Below are positions 9,510 to 18,130 of a stretch of 64,000 nt of DNA, one piece after another. The stretch is taken from NCBI RefSeq assembly GCF_000757485.1, contig NZ_JPYO01000036.1, forward strand, positions 266,894 to 330,893, written 5' to 3'. Origin of the DNA: Achromobacter sp. RTa (GTDB lineage: Bacteria; Pseudomonadota; Gammaproteobacteria; Burkholderiales; Burkholderiaceae_B). The notes beneath the pieces are model-generated. The model saw only the letters and a list, made by a program, of their open reading frames with translations. It made no database searches and had not been told where the DNA came from. The position numbers and the translations under genes are program-made. Every line of letters starts with the position of its first letter. Within the stretch, counting starts at the first letter, position 1.

Positions 9510-9527
9510 ATGACACAGGGGTGACGA
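9510..9527 (-). promoter_or_regulatory. Candidate Pho box upstream of the phosphatase
   Basis: Read on the minus strand: TCGTCAC, four bases, GTGTCAT. This is an 11-base-period direct repeat like the PhoB consensus CTGTCAT-N4-CTGTCAT; the second half matches 6 of 7 and the first half is weaker. It lies 74 bases before the ATG of the PhoX-type gene. Confidence 0.4.
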
Positions 9528-9586
9528 TCGTGTGAATTCCGTTGTCTTGACCTGCATGGTAGCGGGCGGCTTGGCCGCCATGGCGG

Positions 9587-9611
9587 GGAACGCGGACGCG
9601 GTTCGCGTTAC
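9587..9611 (+). promoter_or_regulatory. Candidate BtrS-type promoter
   Basis: GGAACG, 14 bases, GTTAC, with exactly the spacing of the four matching elements before bopN, both bsp22 copies and btrA. It points to the glutamate-cysteine-ligase-like gene starting 98 bases downstream. The last base of the first block (G) differs from the C/T in the other four copies. Confidence 0.5.
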
Positions 9612-9709
9612 TAAGCTCGCACGATCGCGTTTTCCGAAGAGCCCGCCATGTTTCCCGCCCGAGCCCGTTTCCGTTTCGATTGCGCCATCCGCCGCCGGGG
9701 GGCGGGCCG

Positions 9710-11188
9710 ATGAGCGCGCCGGCCGGCGAGACGCTGGGCCTGGAGATGGAGATGGCCGTGGCGCGCCGCGACAGCGGCGCCAGCCATCCCGTGGACGGCT
9801 ATTTCGCAAGGCTGGCGCGGATCAAGGAGGAGCGGGACGAAGCTCCGGACATCGCGCGCATCGGCGGCCGCGACGTAGGCTTGTCCGTGGCGGCCGGCGA
9901 GAGCGGCCTGGACAACGGCTTCAATCTGCTGGAGACGGCGTTTGCGCCGGTCGCCGCGGCCGAAGGCGGCCTGGCCGAACTGGCCCGCCGCGCCAGGCGC
10001 GAACTGGAGGACGCGCAACTGGCATTGCAGGCCGAGGGAGCCACCGTGCTGAACGTTTCGGAACATCCGGCGTGCACGCTGGATCCGGGCTGGTATGCGC
10101 GGGTCCAGGTGCCTCGCCCCATCTACCGCGAACTGGTCGGGCACCGTGAATGGCTGCACCGCGTGGGCATCGACGCGAAGGCGCAGAACAGCCCGTGCAC
10201 GTCGGTGGACGTGCGGCAGGCGGCGCGCGCGCTGAACGTGGTGCTGGGCCTGGCTCCGGCCAGCATCGCCGTGTTCGCGAACAGCCCACTGGAGAACGGC
10301 CGCGTCACGGGCCTCAAGGAAAACCGGCTGACTGTCTGGGACCGCATGTTCCGCCACTCGCGCTATGCGGGCGACCATCGCCTGCAGCGCCTGCCGGAGC
10401 GTCCTTTCGAGGACCTGGGGGATTATTTCCGCTGGATGTTCGGCCCGGGCACCGCCAGCCGCTGCCTGCCTTTGGCGGTGGAGGACGGCTACAAATCGGC
10501 GGTGGGGGTGTACCTGCAAGGCGGGCCGTCGCTGTCGCAGTTCCTGGCGTCCGATGGCTGGCCGGGCCTGCGCACGGACACGGGCGGGCCGGTAAGAATC
10601 CTGCCGCAGGGCGGGCATTTCGAGTATTCGCAGTTCGCGCATTTCCTGGATGCGCGCTGGCGCTACCGGCTGGCGGAACATCCGGCGCTGGACGAGTTGC
10701 GCGCGGCATGGCAGCGGCGGGGTGGCATCGAGGAGCTGTACCTGCGGCTAGGCGCCGTCGGCTATATCGAAGGGCGCGCGCCCGGCGCGGGCTTTGCCGA
10801 CGCGCAGCTCGTCGAGGAAGCCGGCAGCGCCGTGGCGGCCACCGTCGTGATGGCGCCTTCGGCCTTGCAGCTCGGGCTGATGCGCAACCTGGGCGAGGCC
10901 GAGGCGCTGTTGCGCGAATGGGGCTGGCTGCGCCTGCGCGGCTTGCGTGCCGACGCGATGCGGCATGCGCTGAATCATGACCAGGTATGGGCGCTGGCGT
11001 GCGATACGCTGGCGGTCGCCGAAGGCGGGCTGACCGCTACCGAGCGCCATTGGCTGGACTACGCCAGGTACGCCGTCGAGACCCGCAGCACGGGCGCCGA
11101 CAGGCTGCTGCGCCTGTGGTGCGAGCACGAGGGGGACGCCCGCCGGCTGGGCGCGATATGCCAGGCCCGCGCCGCGATTCCGCTTTGA
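9710..11188 (+). CDS. Glutamate-cysteine ligase-like protein
   Basis: A 492-residue protein (ATG at 9710) resembling GCS2/EgtA-type carboxylate-amine ligases, which join glutamate to cysteine using ATP. The acidic metal-binding strand GLEMEMAV lies at residues 9-16. ENGRVTGLKENRLTVWDRMF resembles the substrate and ATP region of plant-type gamma-glutamylcysteine ligases; the His motif of the standard GCS2 pattern is not obvious. The catalytic strand begins almost at residue 1, with no leader. It is divergent from the phosphatase gene, has a BtrS-like promoter, and is followed 46 bases later by a type III secretion chaperone gene. It may make a thiol compound or be a special ligase of the secretion regulon; a secreted effector seems less likely. 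Confidence 0.65.
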   Translation: MSAPAGETLGLEMEMAVARRDSGASHPVDGYFARLARIKEERDEAPDIARIGGRDVGLSVAAGESGLDNGFNLLETAFAPVAAAEGGLAELARRARRELEDAQLALQAEGATVLNVSEHPACTLDPGWYARVQVPRPIYRELVGHREWLHRVGIDAKAQNSPCTSVDVRQAARALNVVLGLAPASIAVFANSPLENGRVTGLKENRLTVWDRMFRHSRYAGDHRLQRLPERPFEDLGDYFRWMFGPGTASRCLPLAVEDGYKSAVGVYLQGGPSLSQFLASDGWPGLRTDTGGPVRILPQGGHFEYSQFAHFLDARWRYRLAEHPALDELRAAWQRRGGIEELYLRLGAVGYIEGRAPGAGFADAQLVEEAGSAVAATVVMAPSALQLGLMRNLGEAEALLREWGWLRLRGLRADAMRHALNHDQVWALACDTLAVAEGGLTATERHWLDYARYAVETRSTGADRLLRLWCEHEGDARRLGAICQARAAIPL

Positions 11189-11234
11189 TCCCGCGCTGCT
11201 TCAGCGCTTGGGGGATGGGGGGAACGAAGGTAAG

Positions 11235-11750
11235 ATGAGCGGCTCGTCCACCTCCTTGGCATCCAGGCCGCCGGCATCCCGCGGCGCCTGGCATGGCCCG
11301 CCGCCTACCGTGTCAGATCCCTCATTCGCCCGGATGCTTTCCGAACTCGGCCAGATGCTGGGCATTCCCGCGCTGGCGCCGTCCGATGGCGGTCTCTGCC
11401 AGCTGGCGTTCGACGGCCGGCATCTCGTGCAGATCGTGGAGCACGGCGCGCGCGGCCAGGTGCTGCTGTCGTGCGCGGTTGGCGGCAGGATGGACGGCGC
11501 CCAGGCGCTGCTGGCGGCGCAATCGAACTTCATGCAGGCAGGCGGCGGCATTGTCGCCTGCGCGGCCCCGGACGGACGCATGCACCTGCAGCTGGGCGTG
11601 GCGCGCGCGGAGTGCCGCGCGGACACCTTGATGGCCGCGATAGACGCGCTGCTGAACCAGGTCGAGGCTTGGGAGCAGCGCTGCGCGCGCACCGAACCCG
11701 ACGTCGACGCGCTGCGGCGCAATCCCGCCTTCATGATGCAATCGGTTTAG
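11235..11750 (+). CDS. CesT-family type III secretion chaperone
   Basis: A 171-residue protein with a CesT/Tir-chaperone-like fold. After a Pro/Ser-rich leader of about 35 residues come FARMLSELGQMLGIPALAPSDGG, LAFDGRHLVQIV and a C-terminal amphipathic helix (MAAIDALLNQVEAWEQR). Such small acidic dimers bind the N-terminal part of secreted effectors or translocators. ATG 11235 was chosen (gaagg just upstream); an internal ATG at 11337 gives a size nearer the usual 130-140. No effector is recognised next to it; the preceding ligase-like gene is the only candidate partner. It converges with the needle operon. Confidence 0.65.
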   Translation: MSGSSTSLASRPPASRGAWHGPPPTVSDPSFARMLSELGQMLGIPALAPSDGGLCQLAFDGRHLVQIVEHGARGQVLLSCAVGGRMDGAQALLAAQSNFMQAGGGIVACAAPDGRMHLQLGVARAECRADTLMAAIDALLNQVEAWEQRCARTEPDVDALRRNPAFMMQSV

Positions 11751-11781
11751 GCGGGCCCGGGGCCCGCCGCGCGCGGACCGC

Positions 11782-12048
11782 CTAGCTCGACTTCTGGATC
11801 ACGCCTTTGAGCGAATCCGCGATCTGCTTGGTGATGGTGCTCTGGATGTCGATCATCATCGTCCACTGCTGGACCTGCTGCTGCATCTTCAGCAGCTCGG
11901 CCTGCGAAACGCTGCCGTCCGCGTTGGTGCGCATGCTGGAAAGCGTGGCCTGCAGATTCGTTTCCTGCGTGCGGATGCTGTCGTAGATCGTGCTGTTGAC
12001 GGAATTGAAGTTCAGGCCGGACGAGCCGGTGAGGCCGTTGAGTGCCAT
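11782..12048 (-). CDS. bscF: Type III secretion needle protein BscF
   Basis: An 88-residue protein of the YscF/PrgI/MxiH needle family (SctF), which polymerises into the hollow needle. It shows the expected layout: a polar N-terminal half, a central PSNP-like turn region (SSMRTNADGSVS) and an amphipathic C-terminal helix ending DSLKGVIQKSS. Length fits the family (80-90). A strong ribosome binding site (aaggaga) precedes the ATG, suiting a highly made protein. It is the last gene of the bopN operon, following the bscE-like gene by 11 bases. Confidence 0.9.
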   Translation of the reverse strand: MALNGLTGSSGLNFNSVNSTIYDSIRTQETNLQATLSSMRTNADGSVSQAELLKMQQQVQQWTMMIDIQSTITKQIADSLKGVIQKSS

Positions 12049-12059
12049 GGTGCGTCTCC

Positions 12060-12338
12060 TTAGCGGGGCAGGGAATTGAAGGGGAGCGGGGCCGCCGGCG
12101 CGCTGGCGGTGGACTGGGAGGGAAGATCGCTGGCCGCAAGTACTTCCCGCGCGGCGCGGGCGGCGTCGACCAGGGCCTGGGCATTCTGGAACGCGGCCGG
12201 CGCCAGGCCGCGTTCCAGCTGCGCGCGCGCCGCGGCTTCCAGCGCGTCCATGCGCAGGGAAAGCGATGCGCGCAGTTCGGCGCCGCCGGGGGCGGCCAGT
12301 CGTTCCTCGAGTTCGGTCAATGTGATCGGTGCGTTCAT
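12060..12338 (-). CDS. bscE: Small type III secretion protein, BscE-like
   Basis: A 92-residue protein (ATG 12338; an ATG at 12365 would add 9 residues). It sits between the bscD and bscF genes, the place of YscE in the Yersinia and Pseudomonas systems, where YscE and YscG hold the needle subunit in the cytoplasm. Helical heptads (ITLTELEERLAAPGGAELRASLSLRMDALEAAARAQL) suit that small helical family. The C-terminus is Pro/Ala/Ser-rich. The call rests mainly on position and size, since this family diverges strongly. Confidence 0.6.
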   Translation of the reverse strand: MNAPITLTELEERLAAPGGAELRASLSLRMDALEAAARAQLERGLAPAAFQNAQALVDAARAAREVLAASDLPSQSTASAPAAPLPFNSLPR

Positions 12339-12372
12339 GGCGGCTCGGGTGTCGGATGCGGGCATGGCGCGC

Positions 12373-13698
12373 TCAGCGCGTCACGATGGCGTTGCGCGGT
12401 CCTTCGAAAATGATGCGGGTGTTCTCCACGGCGACGAGACGGTATTTGCGGTAGACACCGCCCACCAGCAGCTTGCTGCCGTCTTCCAGCACGATGAAGG
12501 GCTGGGCGCCGCCGACCACGCTGCGTATCGTGAACGGCACGCTGTCGGCCGGCGCCGCGGCGCTGGCCGACGCCACGCGCGCCACGTCCAGGTGATCCTT
12601 GTTGAAGTCCGCCACCAGCGCCTGCAGGCGCTGCATCTGGTCGTCGTCCAGCGCCCCGGGTGAAATGTCCAGGTAGTCGGCCTTCCAGGCCAGCGTGACG
12701 CCGGACAGGCCCTCGTCGACCAGCTGATTCGAGAAGGTATCGCTGACCTGCTGGGTCAGTTTGATGCCGTTGCCCAGCACCGTCATGCCGGGCAGCTGCG
12801 CGCGCAGCGCGTCCAGGGCCGAGGCGCGTTCGCGGGCGCTGCTGGCGATGCCGGTGATTTCGAGCCGGCCGTCGCCCTGGTAGCGCGGTTCGTACTTGAC
12901 GTTGAACGCGCGCAGCGCGCCGCGCGCCGTGCGCACGGCTTCGTCCTCGTTGCTGATGCGCATGGCGGGCATGGGCCAGATCTGCGACAGGGCCGCCGCG
13001 ACGGCGTCCTGTTCGACAGCATTGCGCACCCAGCCCGATACGGTTACCGTGCCGTCGCGCGACAAGGACACATGCAGCCGCGACGCCAGCCCCATGCGCT
13101 CGAATACGGCGGATATCTGGCCCACCGATTTCTCGGCGGCGGCCAGCCGCGGGTCGGGCGTCGGCGCGCGCTTGGCCGTGGACGGCGGGATCAGCGCCAG
13201 CGCGATGGCCACGATGATCGTCAGGGCAACGGCGCCTAGCCCCAGCGCCATCGGCCACGAGTCGCGCTTGCGGCGCCGGCCCGGTACGGGCGGCAGCGGC
13301 AGCCGGCGTTCCAGCTGGGTATCTTCCTCGGCCGAGGACACCGCCGGGGGTGCGGCGGGGTCGGGCGCTTGCGGCTCCGGAGCGGAGGCCGCCATTGCCG
13401 GCTCCTCGGCGCCGGATTCGGGCAATTGGGGCCAGGGGTCGTCGCGCCGCGCCACGGTGACCCAGACCGGGCCGAGCGCGACGGGATGGTTGAACGGGGT
13501 GACGGGCGCAGCGTCGCCGGCCGCCAGCGACCAGCCGCCCGCGCCGATGCGCACCTGCGCGGCCCGGGCGTCCATGCCTTCGTCGGCCAGCACGACGTCG
13601 CAGGCGGGATCGGCGCCCAGCACCGAGCCGTCTTCGACCAGGCAGCGCGCGTCGCGGTGCAGGCCGCTAAGGACGCGCAGTTCCAGCGCTACGCTCAT
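12373..13698 (-). CDS. bscD: Inner-membrane ring protein BscD (SctD)
   Basis: A 441-residue member of the YscD/PrgH/SctD family that forms the outer of the two inner-membrane rings of the injectisome. The N-terminal cytoplasmic FHA-like domain (about residues 1-95) is followed by a Pro/Glu-rich linker, one membrane segment (MALGLGAVALTIIVAIALAL, about 150-169) and a periplasmic part with repeated ring-building domains (about 185-380). It follows bcrD by 25 bases and precedes the bscE-like gene. Length agrees with the family. Confidence 0.88.
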   Translation of the reverse strand: MSVALELRVLSGLHRDARCLVEDGSVLGADPACDVVLADEGMDARAAQVRIGAGGWSLAAGDAAPVTPFNHPVALGPVWVTVARRDDPWPQLPESGAEEPAMAASAPEPQAPDPAAPPAVSSAEEDTQLERRLPLPPVPGRRRKRDSWPMALGLGAVALTIIVAIALALIPPSTAKRAPTPDPRLAAAEKSVGQISAVFERMGLASRLHVSLSRDGTVTVSGWVRNAVEQDAVAAALSQIWPMPAMRISNEDEAVRTARGALRAFNVKYEPRYQGDGRLEITGIASSARERASALDALRAQLPGMTVLGNGIKLTQQVSDTFSNQLVDEGLSGVTLAWKADYLDISPGALDDDQMQRLQALVADFNKDHLDVARVASASAAAPADSVPFTIRSVVGGAQPFIVLEDGSKLLVGGVYRKYRLVAVENTRIIFEGPRNAIVTR

Positions 13699-13723
13699 GA
13701 CGGAACTCCTATGCGCGGCGCGT

Positions 13724-15817
13724 TCATAGATCCACCCGCGCCAGCGGCTGCACGTTGATTTCCTGCGTCAGCTCCTGGTAGGAAAGCACGGGCAGTTCGT
13801 AGAGGTCCTGCTCGATCATCTTGCGCAGATAGCGGCGGATGTCCATGGAGGTCAGCAGCACCGGCTTCTGCGCCGTGGCGTTCAGGTCTCCCGTGGCGCG
13901 CTTGATGTTGTCCACCAGCTTCTTCGACGCGTTCGGATCCAGCGCCAGATAGCTGCCCGCCGAGGTCTGGCGGATGGCGCCGCGGACGGTCTCTTCCACG
14001 TTGGGCGCCAGCAGGTATGCAGGCAGGATGTTCTGGCCGCTGGAGTACTTGTAGCTGATGTGCCGCTTCAGCGAGACCCGCACGTATTCGGTCAGCAGCA
14101 CCGAGTCCTTTTCCTTCTGCCCCCATTCGATCAGCGCTTCCAGCACCGCGCGCAGATTGCGCACGGAAATATCCTCGGACACCAGGCGCTGCATGATCTC
14201 GGCGATCTTCTGCACCGGCATCACGCGCAACGCCTCCTTCACCAGGTCGGGGAAGCGGTCTTCCATGGCGGTAAGCAGGAAGCGCGTCTCCTGGATGCCG
14301 ATGAAGTCCGACGAGTATTTTTTCAGCACGAAGGCCAGATGCCAGGTCAGGACCTGGTGCGGGTCCAGGTAGGGGATGCCGGCCGCCGACAGGGTGGGCG
14401 CGAGCTCGGCCGCGACCCAGATGGTGGGGATGTTGGGCAGGAAGCGCTTGTCCGTTTCGTAAGGAACCTGTAGCGCCTGCAGGTTCTGTTCCGTGTCGCG
14501 CACCAGCACCGCGCCGGGCCGCAGCTTGCCCTGCGACATCGGCACCTCGGACAGCAGGATGTTGTAGGTGTCTTGCGGCAGCGCGTCGTTGAAGCGCAAC
14601 TGGATGCCGGGGAAAGGCACGCCCAGGTCGAAATACAGCGCGCGGCGGATCTTGAGCAGCTCGTCGTTCAGTTCGTCGGCGTCGAAGCTGCGTTGCAGCT
14701 GCGCGGCGACATCGATCATCAGCGGCAGGGTGGGCGCGAACTCGGCGCTGCCGTCGGTGCGCGGCTTGGCCGCGGGTTTCTGGCCGTCGGCCGCCAGGGC
14801 GGGGATCTCGGTGATTTCGCCCGTCTTCTCGTCCACCACCTTGCGCGTGCCGCGCAGCAGCACGAAGCCTATGGTGCCGACGACCGCGGCCAGCGCAAGA
14901 AAGGTCAAGGTGGGCATGCCCGGGATCAGGCCCATGCCCACTGCGATCGCCGCAGCGATCAGCAGCGCGCGCGGCTGCGCCAGCACTTGCGCGCCGATGT
15001 CCTTGCCCACGTTGGAAGGACCGTCGCCGGTCTGCACCCGCGTCACGATGATGCCGGCGCAGATGGCGATGAAGAGCGCGGGGATCTGCGCGATGAGGCC
15101 GTCGCCGATGGTCAGGATGGAATAGACCTGCACGGCTTCGCCGGCGCTGAGATTACGCTGCATGGTGCCGATGAGGATGCCGCCCAGCAGGTTCACCGCC
15201 ACGATGATCAGGCCCGCGATGGCGTCGCCCTTGACGAACTTCATGGCGCCGTCCATGGCGCCGTACAGCTGGCTTTCCTTTTCGACGACGGAGCGACGCT
15301 TGCGGGCCTCGTCCATGTCGATGGTGCCGGCGCGCAGGTCGGCGTCGATCGACATCTGCTTGCCGGGCATGGCGTCGAGCGAAAAGCGCGCGGCCACTTC
15401 GGCCACCCGCTCAGCGCCCTTGGTGATCACGACGAACTGCACGATGGTCAGGATCAGGAAGACGACCAGGCCGACGATGAGGTTGCCGCCCACGACGAAA
15501 TTGCCGAAGGTTTCGATGATGTGCCCCGCGTCGCCCTGCAGCAGGATCAGGCGCGTGGTGGCGATGGAGATGCCCAGGCGGAACAGCGTGGTGACCAGCA
15601 GTACCGACGGGAACGAGGAGAACGCCAGCGGAGAAGGCAGGTACATGGCGACCATCAGCAGGATGGCCGAGAGGGTCATGTTGGCGCCGATGAGCACGTC
15701 CACGAGGGTCGTCGGCAGGGGGAGGATCATCATGAAGATGATCGAGACGATCAATATCGCCAGGACGATATCGTTGCGGCTGGTGGCGGCGGCGACGGCG
15801 CGGTTAAGGGCTTGCAT
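13724..15817 (-). CDS. bcrD: Export gate protein BcrD (SctV)
   Basis: A 697-residue member of the FHIPEP/LcrD/SctV family. It forms the nonameric export gate of the secretion apparatus. The N-terminal half has about eight membrane segments and the conserved cytoplasmic loop with RFSLDAMPGKQMSIDADLRAG (about residues 145-165). The C-terminal half (from about 360) is the cytoplasmic ring that receives chaperone-cargo complexes. Length is typical (about 700). It lies 8 bases after the sctY-like gene, mirroring the yscX-yscY-yscV order of Yersinia. Confidence 0.95.
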   Translation of the reverse strand: MQALNRAVAAATSRNDIVLAILIVSIIFMMILPLPTTLVDVLIGANMTLSAILLMVAMYLPSPLAFSSFPSVLLVTTLFRLGISIATTRLILLQGDAGHIIETFGNFVVGGNLIVGLVVFLILTIVQFVVITKGAERVAEVAARFSLDAMPGKQMSIDADLRAGTIDMDEARKRRSVVEKESQLYGAMDGAMKFVKGDAIAGLIIVAVNLLGGILIGTMQRNLSAGEAVQVYSILTIGDGLIAQIPALFIAICAGIIVTRVQTGDGPSNVGKDIGAQVLAQPRALLIAAAIAVGMGLIPGMPTLTFLALAAVVGTIGFVLLRGTRKVVDEKTGEITEIPALAADGQKPAAKPRTDGSAEFAPTLPLMIDVAAQLQRSFDADELNDELLKIRRALYFDLGVPFPGIQLRFNDALPQDTYNILLSEVPMSQGKLRPGAVLVRDTEQNLQALQVPYETDKRFLPNIPTIWVAAELAPTLSAAGIPYLDPHQVLTWHLAFVLKKYSSDFIGIQETRFLLTAMEDRFPDLVKEALRVMPVQKIAEIMQRLVSEDISVRNLRAVLEALIEWGQKEKDSVLLTEYVRVSLKRHISYKYSSGQNILPAYLLAPNVEETVRGAIRQTSAGSYLALDPNASKKLVDNIKRATGDLNATAQKPVLLTSMDIRRYLRKMIEQDLYELPVLSYQELTQEINVQPLARVDL

Positions 15818-15825
15818 GGAGCGGC

Positions 15826-16176
15826 TCAGATCGTTTCCGTTTCAGTGGCGGCGGCGGGCCGCGAGGCGACATAGGCGCGCATGGCGGCGGCGGCCTCTTC
15901 CCGGCGCTCCAGCGCCAGCAGGGTCTGCGCGCGGATCAGGTGGAAGGGCGCGCCCGCGCCGCCTTGCATGGCCAGGGCGTCCAGCGTGGACAGGGCGCTC
16001 TCGGGCTTGCCGGCGCGCAGCCGGGCCAGCGCCAGCGTGGCGAGCTCGCGCGGCCCTGCCATGTCCAGGGCGTGCAGGGCATTGAGCAGCACGGCCGCCT
16101 TCTCGGGCCGGTTGTTTTCGAGATAGACGTACGCCAGCAGGCTGAGCAGCTCGCGGGCCTCGTGTTTCAGCGGCAT
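15826..16176 (-). CDS. TPR chaperone, YscY-like (SctY)
   Basis: A 116-residue, all-helical protein with TPR-like repeats (LLSLLAYVYLENNRPEKAAVLLNAL, then a second and third unit). Size and position between the sctX-like and bcrD genes match YscY of Yersinia (114 residues), the chaperone of YscX, which also contacts the SctV gate. Spacing is 7 bases from sctX and 8 bases to bcrD. The call combines fold and gene order; sequence identity with YscY cannot be measured here. Confidence 0.72.
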   Translation of the reverse strand: MPLKHEARELLSLLAYVYLENNRPEKAAVLLNALHALDMAGPRELATLALARLRAGKPESALSTLDALAMQGGAGAPFHLIRAQTLLALERREEAAAAMRAYVASRPAAATETETI

Positions 16177-16183
16177 CGGGCGT

Positions 16184-16585
16184 TCATCCTTGGTACAGCG
16201 CGCTGCGGTACATCGCGACCAGTTCGCGCAGACCCGCTTCGTCCTTGAGCAGGCGCAACGCGCGGTTCAGGGCGCGCCCGTCCTCCTGGCTCTGCGTTTG
16301 CTCGGCGGCGGCGCCCAGCCCGTCCAGCGCGGATTGCAGAGCCTGCTGGAACTTGGCCGGCATCAGCAGGTCGCGGTTGGCCAGCGGCGGGCGCAGGCTT
16401 TCGTCCAGGTAGCGAGCGGCGGTGGGCTTGTCCAGCAGCTGGGCAAGCTGTGCGCGCACGCCGTCGGCGGGGGGCGCGAGTTCCTGGCGCTCGGGCAGGT
16501 GCTGGCCGCCGGCGTCCCTGCTTGCATAGGAAATGCCGTCGATGCCCCGATCGAAGGCAAGGCCGTTGATGCGCATGTCGGACAT
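16184..16585 (-). CDS. YscX-family secretion protein (SctX)
   Basis: A 133-residue protein read from the ATG at 16585, preceded by an SD-like GGAG. It begins MSDMRINGLAFDRGIDGISY and ends with the helical segment ALRLLKDEAGLRELVAMYRSALYQG, which resembles the YscX family: an early secreted component (about 122 residues in Yersinia) needed for needle and translocator export and bound by YscY. It lies 22 bases after the sycN-like gene. The longer frame upstream (to 16954) is a shadow of the sycN-like gene. Confidence 0.75.
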   Translation of the reverse strand: MSDMRINGLAFDRGIDGISYASRDAGGQHLPERQELAPPADGVRAQLAQLLDKPTAARYLDESLRPPLANRDLLMPAKFQQALQSALDGLGAAAEQTQSQEDGRALNRALRLLKDEAGLRELVAMYRSALYQG

Positions 16586-16607
16586 GATGGGTCTCCGTGT
16601 CCAGGGG

Positions 16608-16988
16608 TCAGTCGTCGCGCGCGGCGTCGAGCCAGCGCGACAGGTGCTCGACAGCCTGCTGCAGCCGATGCGCGCTGGCGTCGGCGGCGGCCAGCCGGGT
16701 TGCCGCGAGCAGCCGCGGCAGGCCGTCCTGCTCGCGTAGCGCGGCCTGCACCGGCAAGCCGTCGAGGCGGGAATGATGGGCGCGGCGCCAGGCCCGCAGC
16801 AGGCGCTCGGGCGCGTCGTAGGGCACGGGGTCCGAGACATACACCAGCACCTCGTTTTCGGCGGGTTCGATCGCGACGCGGCGGCCGGATTCCAGCTGCA
16901 ACGCCACGTTGCCGCGAGCGCCCAGCGCCAGCCCGGGCATGCCGATGTCTTCACCGAAGGCGCTCAGCGCCTGGTCCAGGCTGTTCAT
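16608..16988 (-). CDS. SycN-like secretion chaperone
   Basis: A 126-residue CesT-fold protein beginning MNSLDQALSAFGEDIGMPGL and continuing with ALQLESGRRVAIEP and EVLVYVSDPVPY. SycN of Yersinia (123 residues) has the same layout and, with YscB, chaperones the gatekeeper YopN. The ATG at 16988 overlaps the bopN stop codon (ATGA), so it is coupled to its probable client. The first part of the longer frame (up to 17189) lies in the bopN coding region and is not used. Confidence 0.75.
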   Translation of the reverse strand: MNSLDQALSAFGEDIGMPGLALGARGNVALQLESGRRVAIEPAENEVLVYVSDPVPYDAPERLLRAWRRAHHSRLDGLPVQAALREQDGLPRLLAATRLAAADASAHRLQQAVEHLSRWLDAARDD

Positions 16989-18085
16989 TCGTATTCCTCG
17001 TCGATGGCGGCGTCCAGCGCCAGTTGGGCGGCGTTCAGTACGGACTGCCGGGTATCCGAGTCGGCATAGACCGATACGGGCAGGTCCTTGAGCACGGCGC
17101 GCACGCCGCCCAGGAACGCGATCCGGCCTTCCACGGCGGACACGCCATGCGTGCCGGCCAGGCTGGAAAAGCGCGATTCTGAAACCCATTTTTCATTGCT
17201 GACGTTGACCAGGTCCTGCATCAGGCGCTCGGATGCGACCGCGACGCCGTGATCCCGGCCCATTTTTTCCGCCAGTTCCGCGCAGCCCTCCAGGACGGTG
17301 ACCGCGGTGCCCAGTTGATACAGGTCCTGCATCAGGGCTTGCAGCCGGTCGGGGCTGGAGGAAGGGCGCGCGGCGGCCAGGTCCTGGCCCAGCGCCAGGA
17401 TCAGTTGCCGCAGCCCGCGGCCGACTTCCTGGCCGCCGAAGCGCTCCAGGGCCAGGGCCAGGGTCTTGGCGAGGCCGGATTCGCCCAGCACGACGTCCCG
17501 GTAGGTCCGCTGGAAATCCGCGACGCCGCGCACGTCCCCGGAGTAGGCCGACGCGGCGCCGATGGTGTTCATGCCGGCGCGGATCCGCGGGCCGCTTTCC
17601 AGTTCCAGGTCGGCCAGCGCTTCGCGCAGTCCGTCCAGCACCTCTTCGGAAACCCCCTCGCGCTCACCCTGGCGCAGCGCATATTGCAAGGCCAGATACT
17701 GCTGCGATACGTCGCCGAAGGCCTGGCTTGCCGCCTGGCGCGGATCGCCCTTGCCGCTGAGCAGGTGGCGCGCCAGTTCGGTCAGCTTCGCCTGCCCGTC
17801 GGCGTCGTGGGTCTCCGCCATGTAGGCGAGGATGGCTTCGGTGCTGATCGTCTGCAAGGGTGCGTCGCCGCGCACCTTGCGCTCCGCATGGTGCTTGTCT
17901 TCCGTTTTCTCGGCCATGTGCAGGCTGAGTTCCTCGGCCGAGTCGGCCAGGGAAAACTCGCCGTCGACCGTGACGGCGGCCTGGCCCAGCATCGTGCCGG
18001 CCTGCGGCTGTCCGTGCTGGACGTCGGCCTGCGAGGTCATCGAGGAGAAAGCGGAGGAGGGAAGGCCAGCTTCGATACGGTTCAT
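16985..18085 (-). CDS. bopN: Gatekeeper protein BopN (YopN-TyeA fusion type)
   Basis: A 366-residue member of the YopN/InvE/MxiC family (SctW). These secreted plugs hold back effectors until contact and set the export order of translocators and effectors. The N-terminal 75 residues are Ser/Gln-rich and probably disordered (secretion signal and chaperone-binding site). A helical HrpJ-like domain spans about 80-270. The last 90 residues (from about 275) correspond to TyeA, which is a separate gene in Yersinia; none is seen here. It heads the minus-strand operon and has a GGAAC-N15-GTTAC promoter 45 bases upstream. Confidence 0.9.
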   Translation of the reverse strand: MNRIEAGLPSSAFSSMTSQADVQHGQPQAGTMLGQAAVTVDGEFSLADSAEELSLHMAEKTEDKHHAERKVRGDAPLQTISTEAILAYMAETHDADGQAKLTELARHLLSGKGDPRQAASQAFGDVSQQYLALQYALRQGEREGVSEEVLDGLREALADLELESGPRIRAGMNTIGAASAYSGDVRGVADFQRTYRDVVLGESGLAKTLALALERFGGQEVGRGLRQLILALGQDLAAARPSSSPDRLQALMQDLYQLGTAVTVLEGCAELAEKMGRDHGVAVASERLMQDLVNVSNEKWVSESRFSSLAGTHGVSAVEGRIAFLGGVRAVLKDLPVSVYADSDTRQSVLNAAQLALDAAIDEEYE

Positions 18086-18130
18086 AGGGCATGTCAGGCG
18101 GCCGGCACAGGCCGCGCGTAGTCAGTGGTA

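Noticed and set aside
16589..16954. Long upstream extension of the sctX-like frame
   Set aside because: It overlaps the sycN-like coding region in another frame and lacks family-like sequence before the ATG at 16585.
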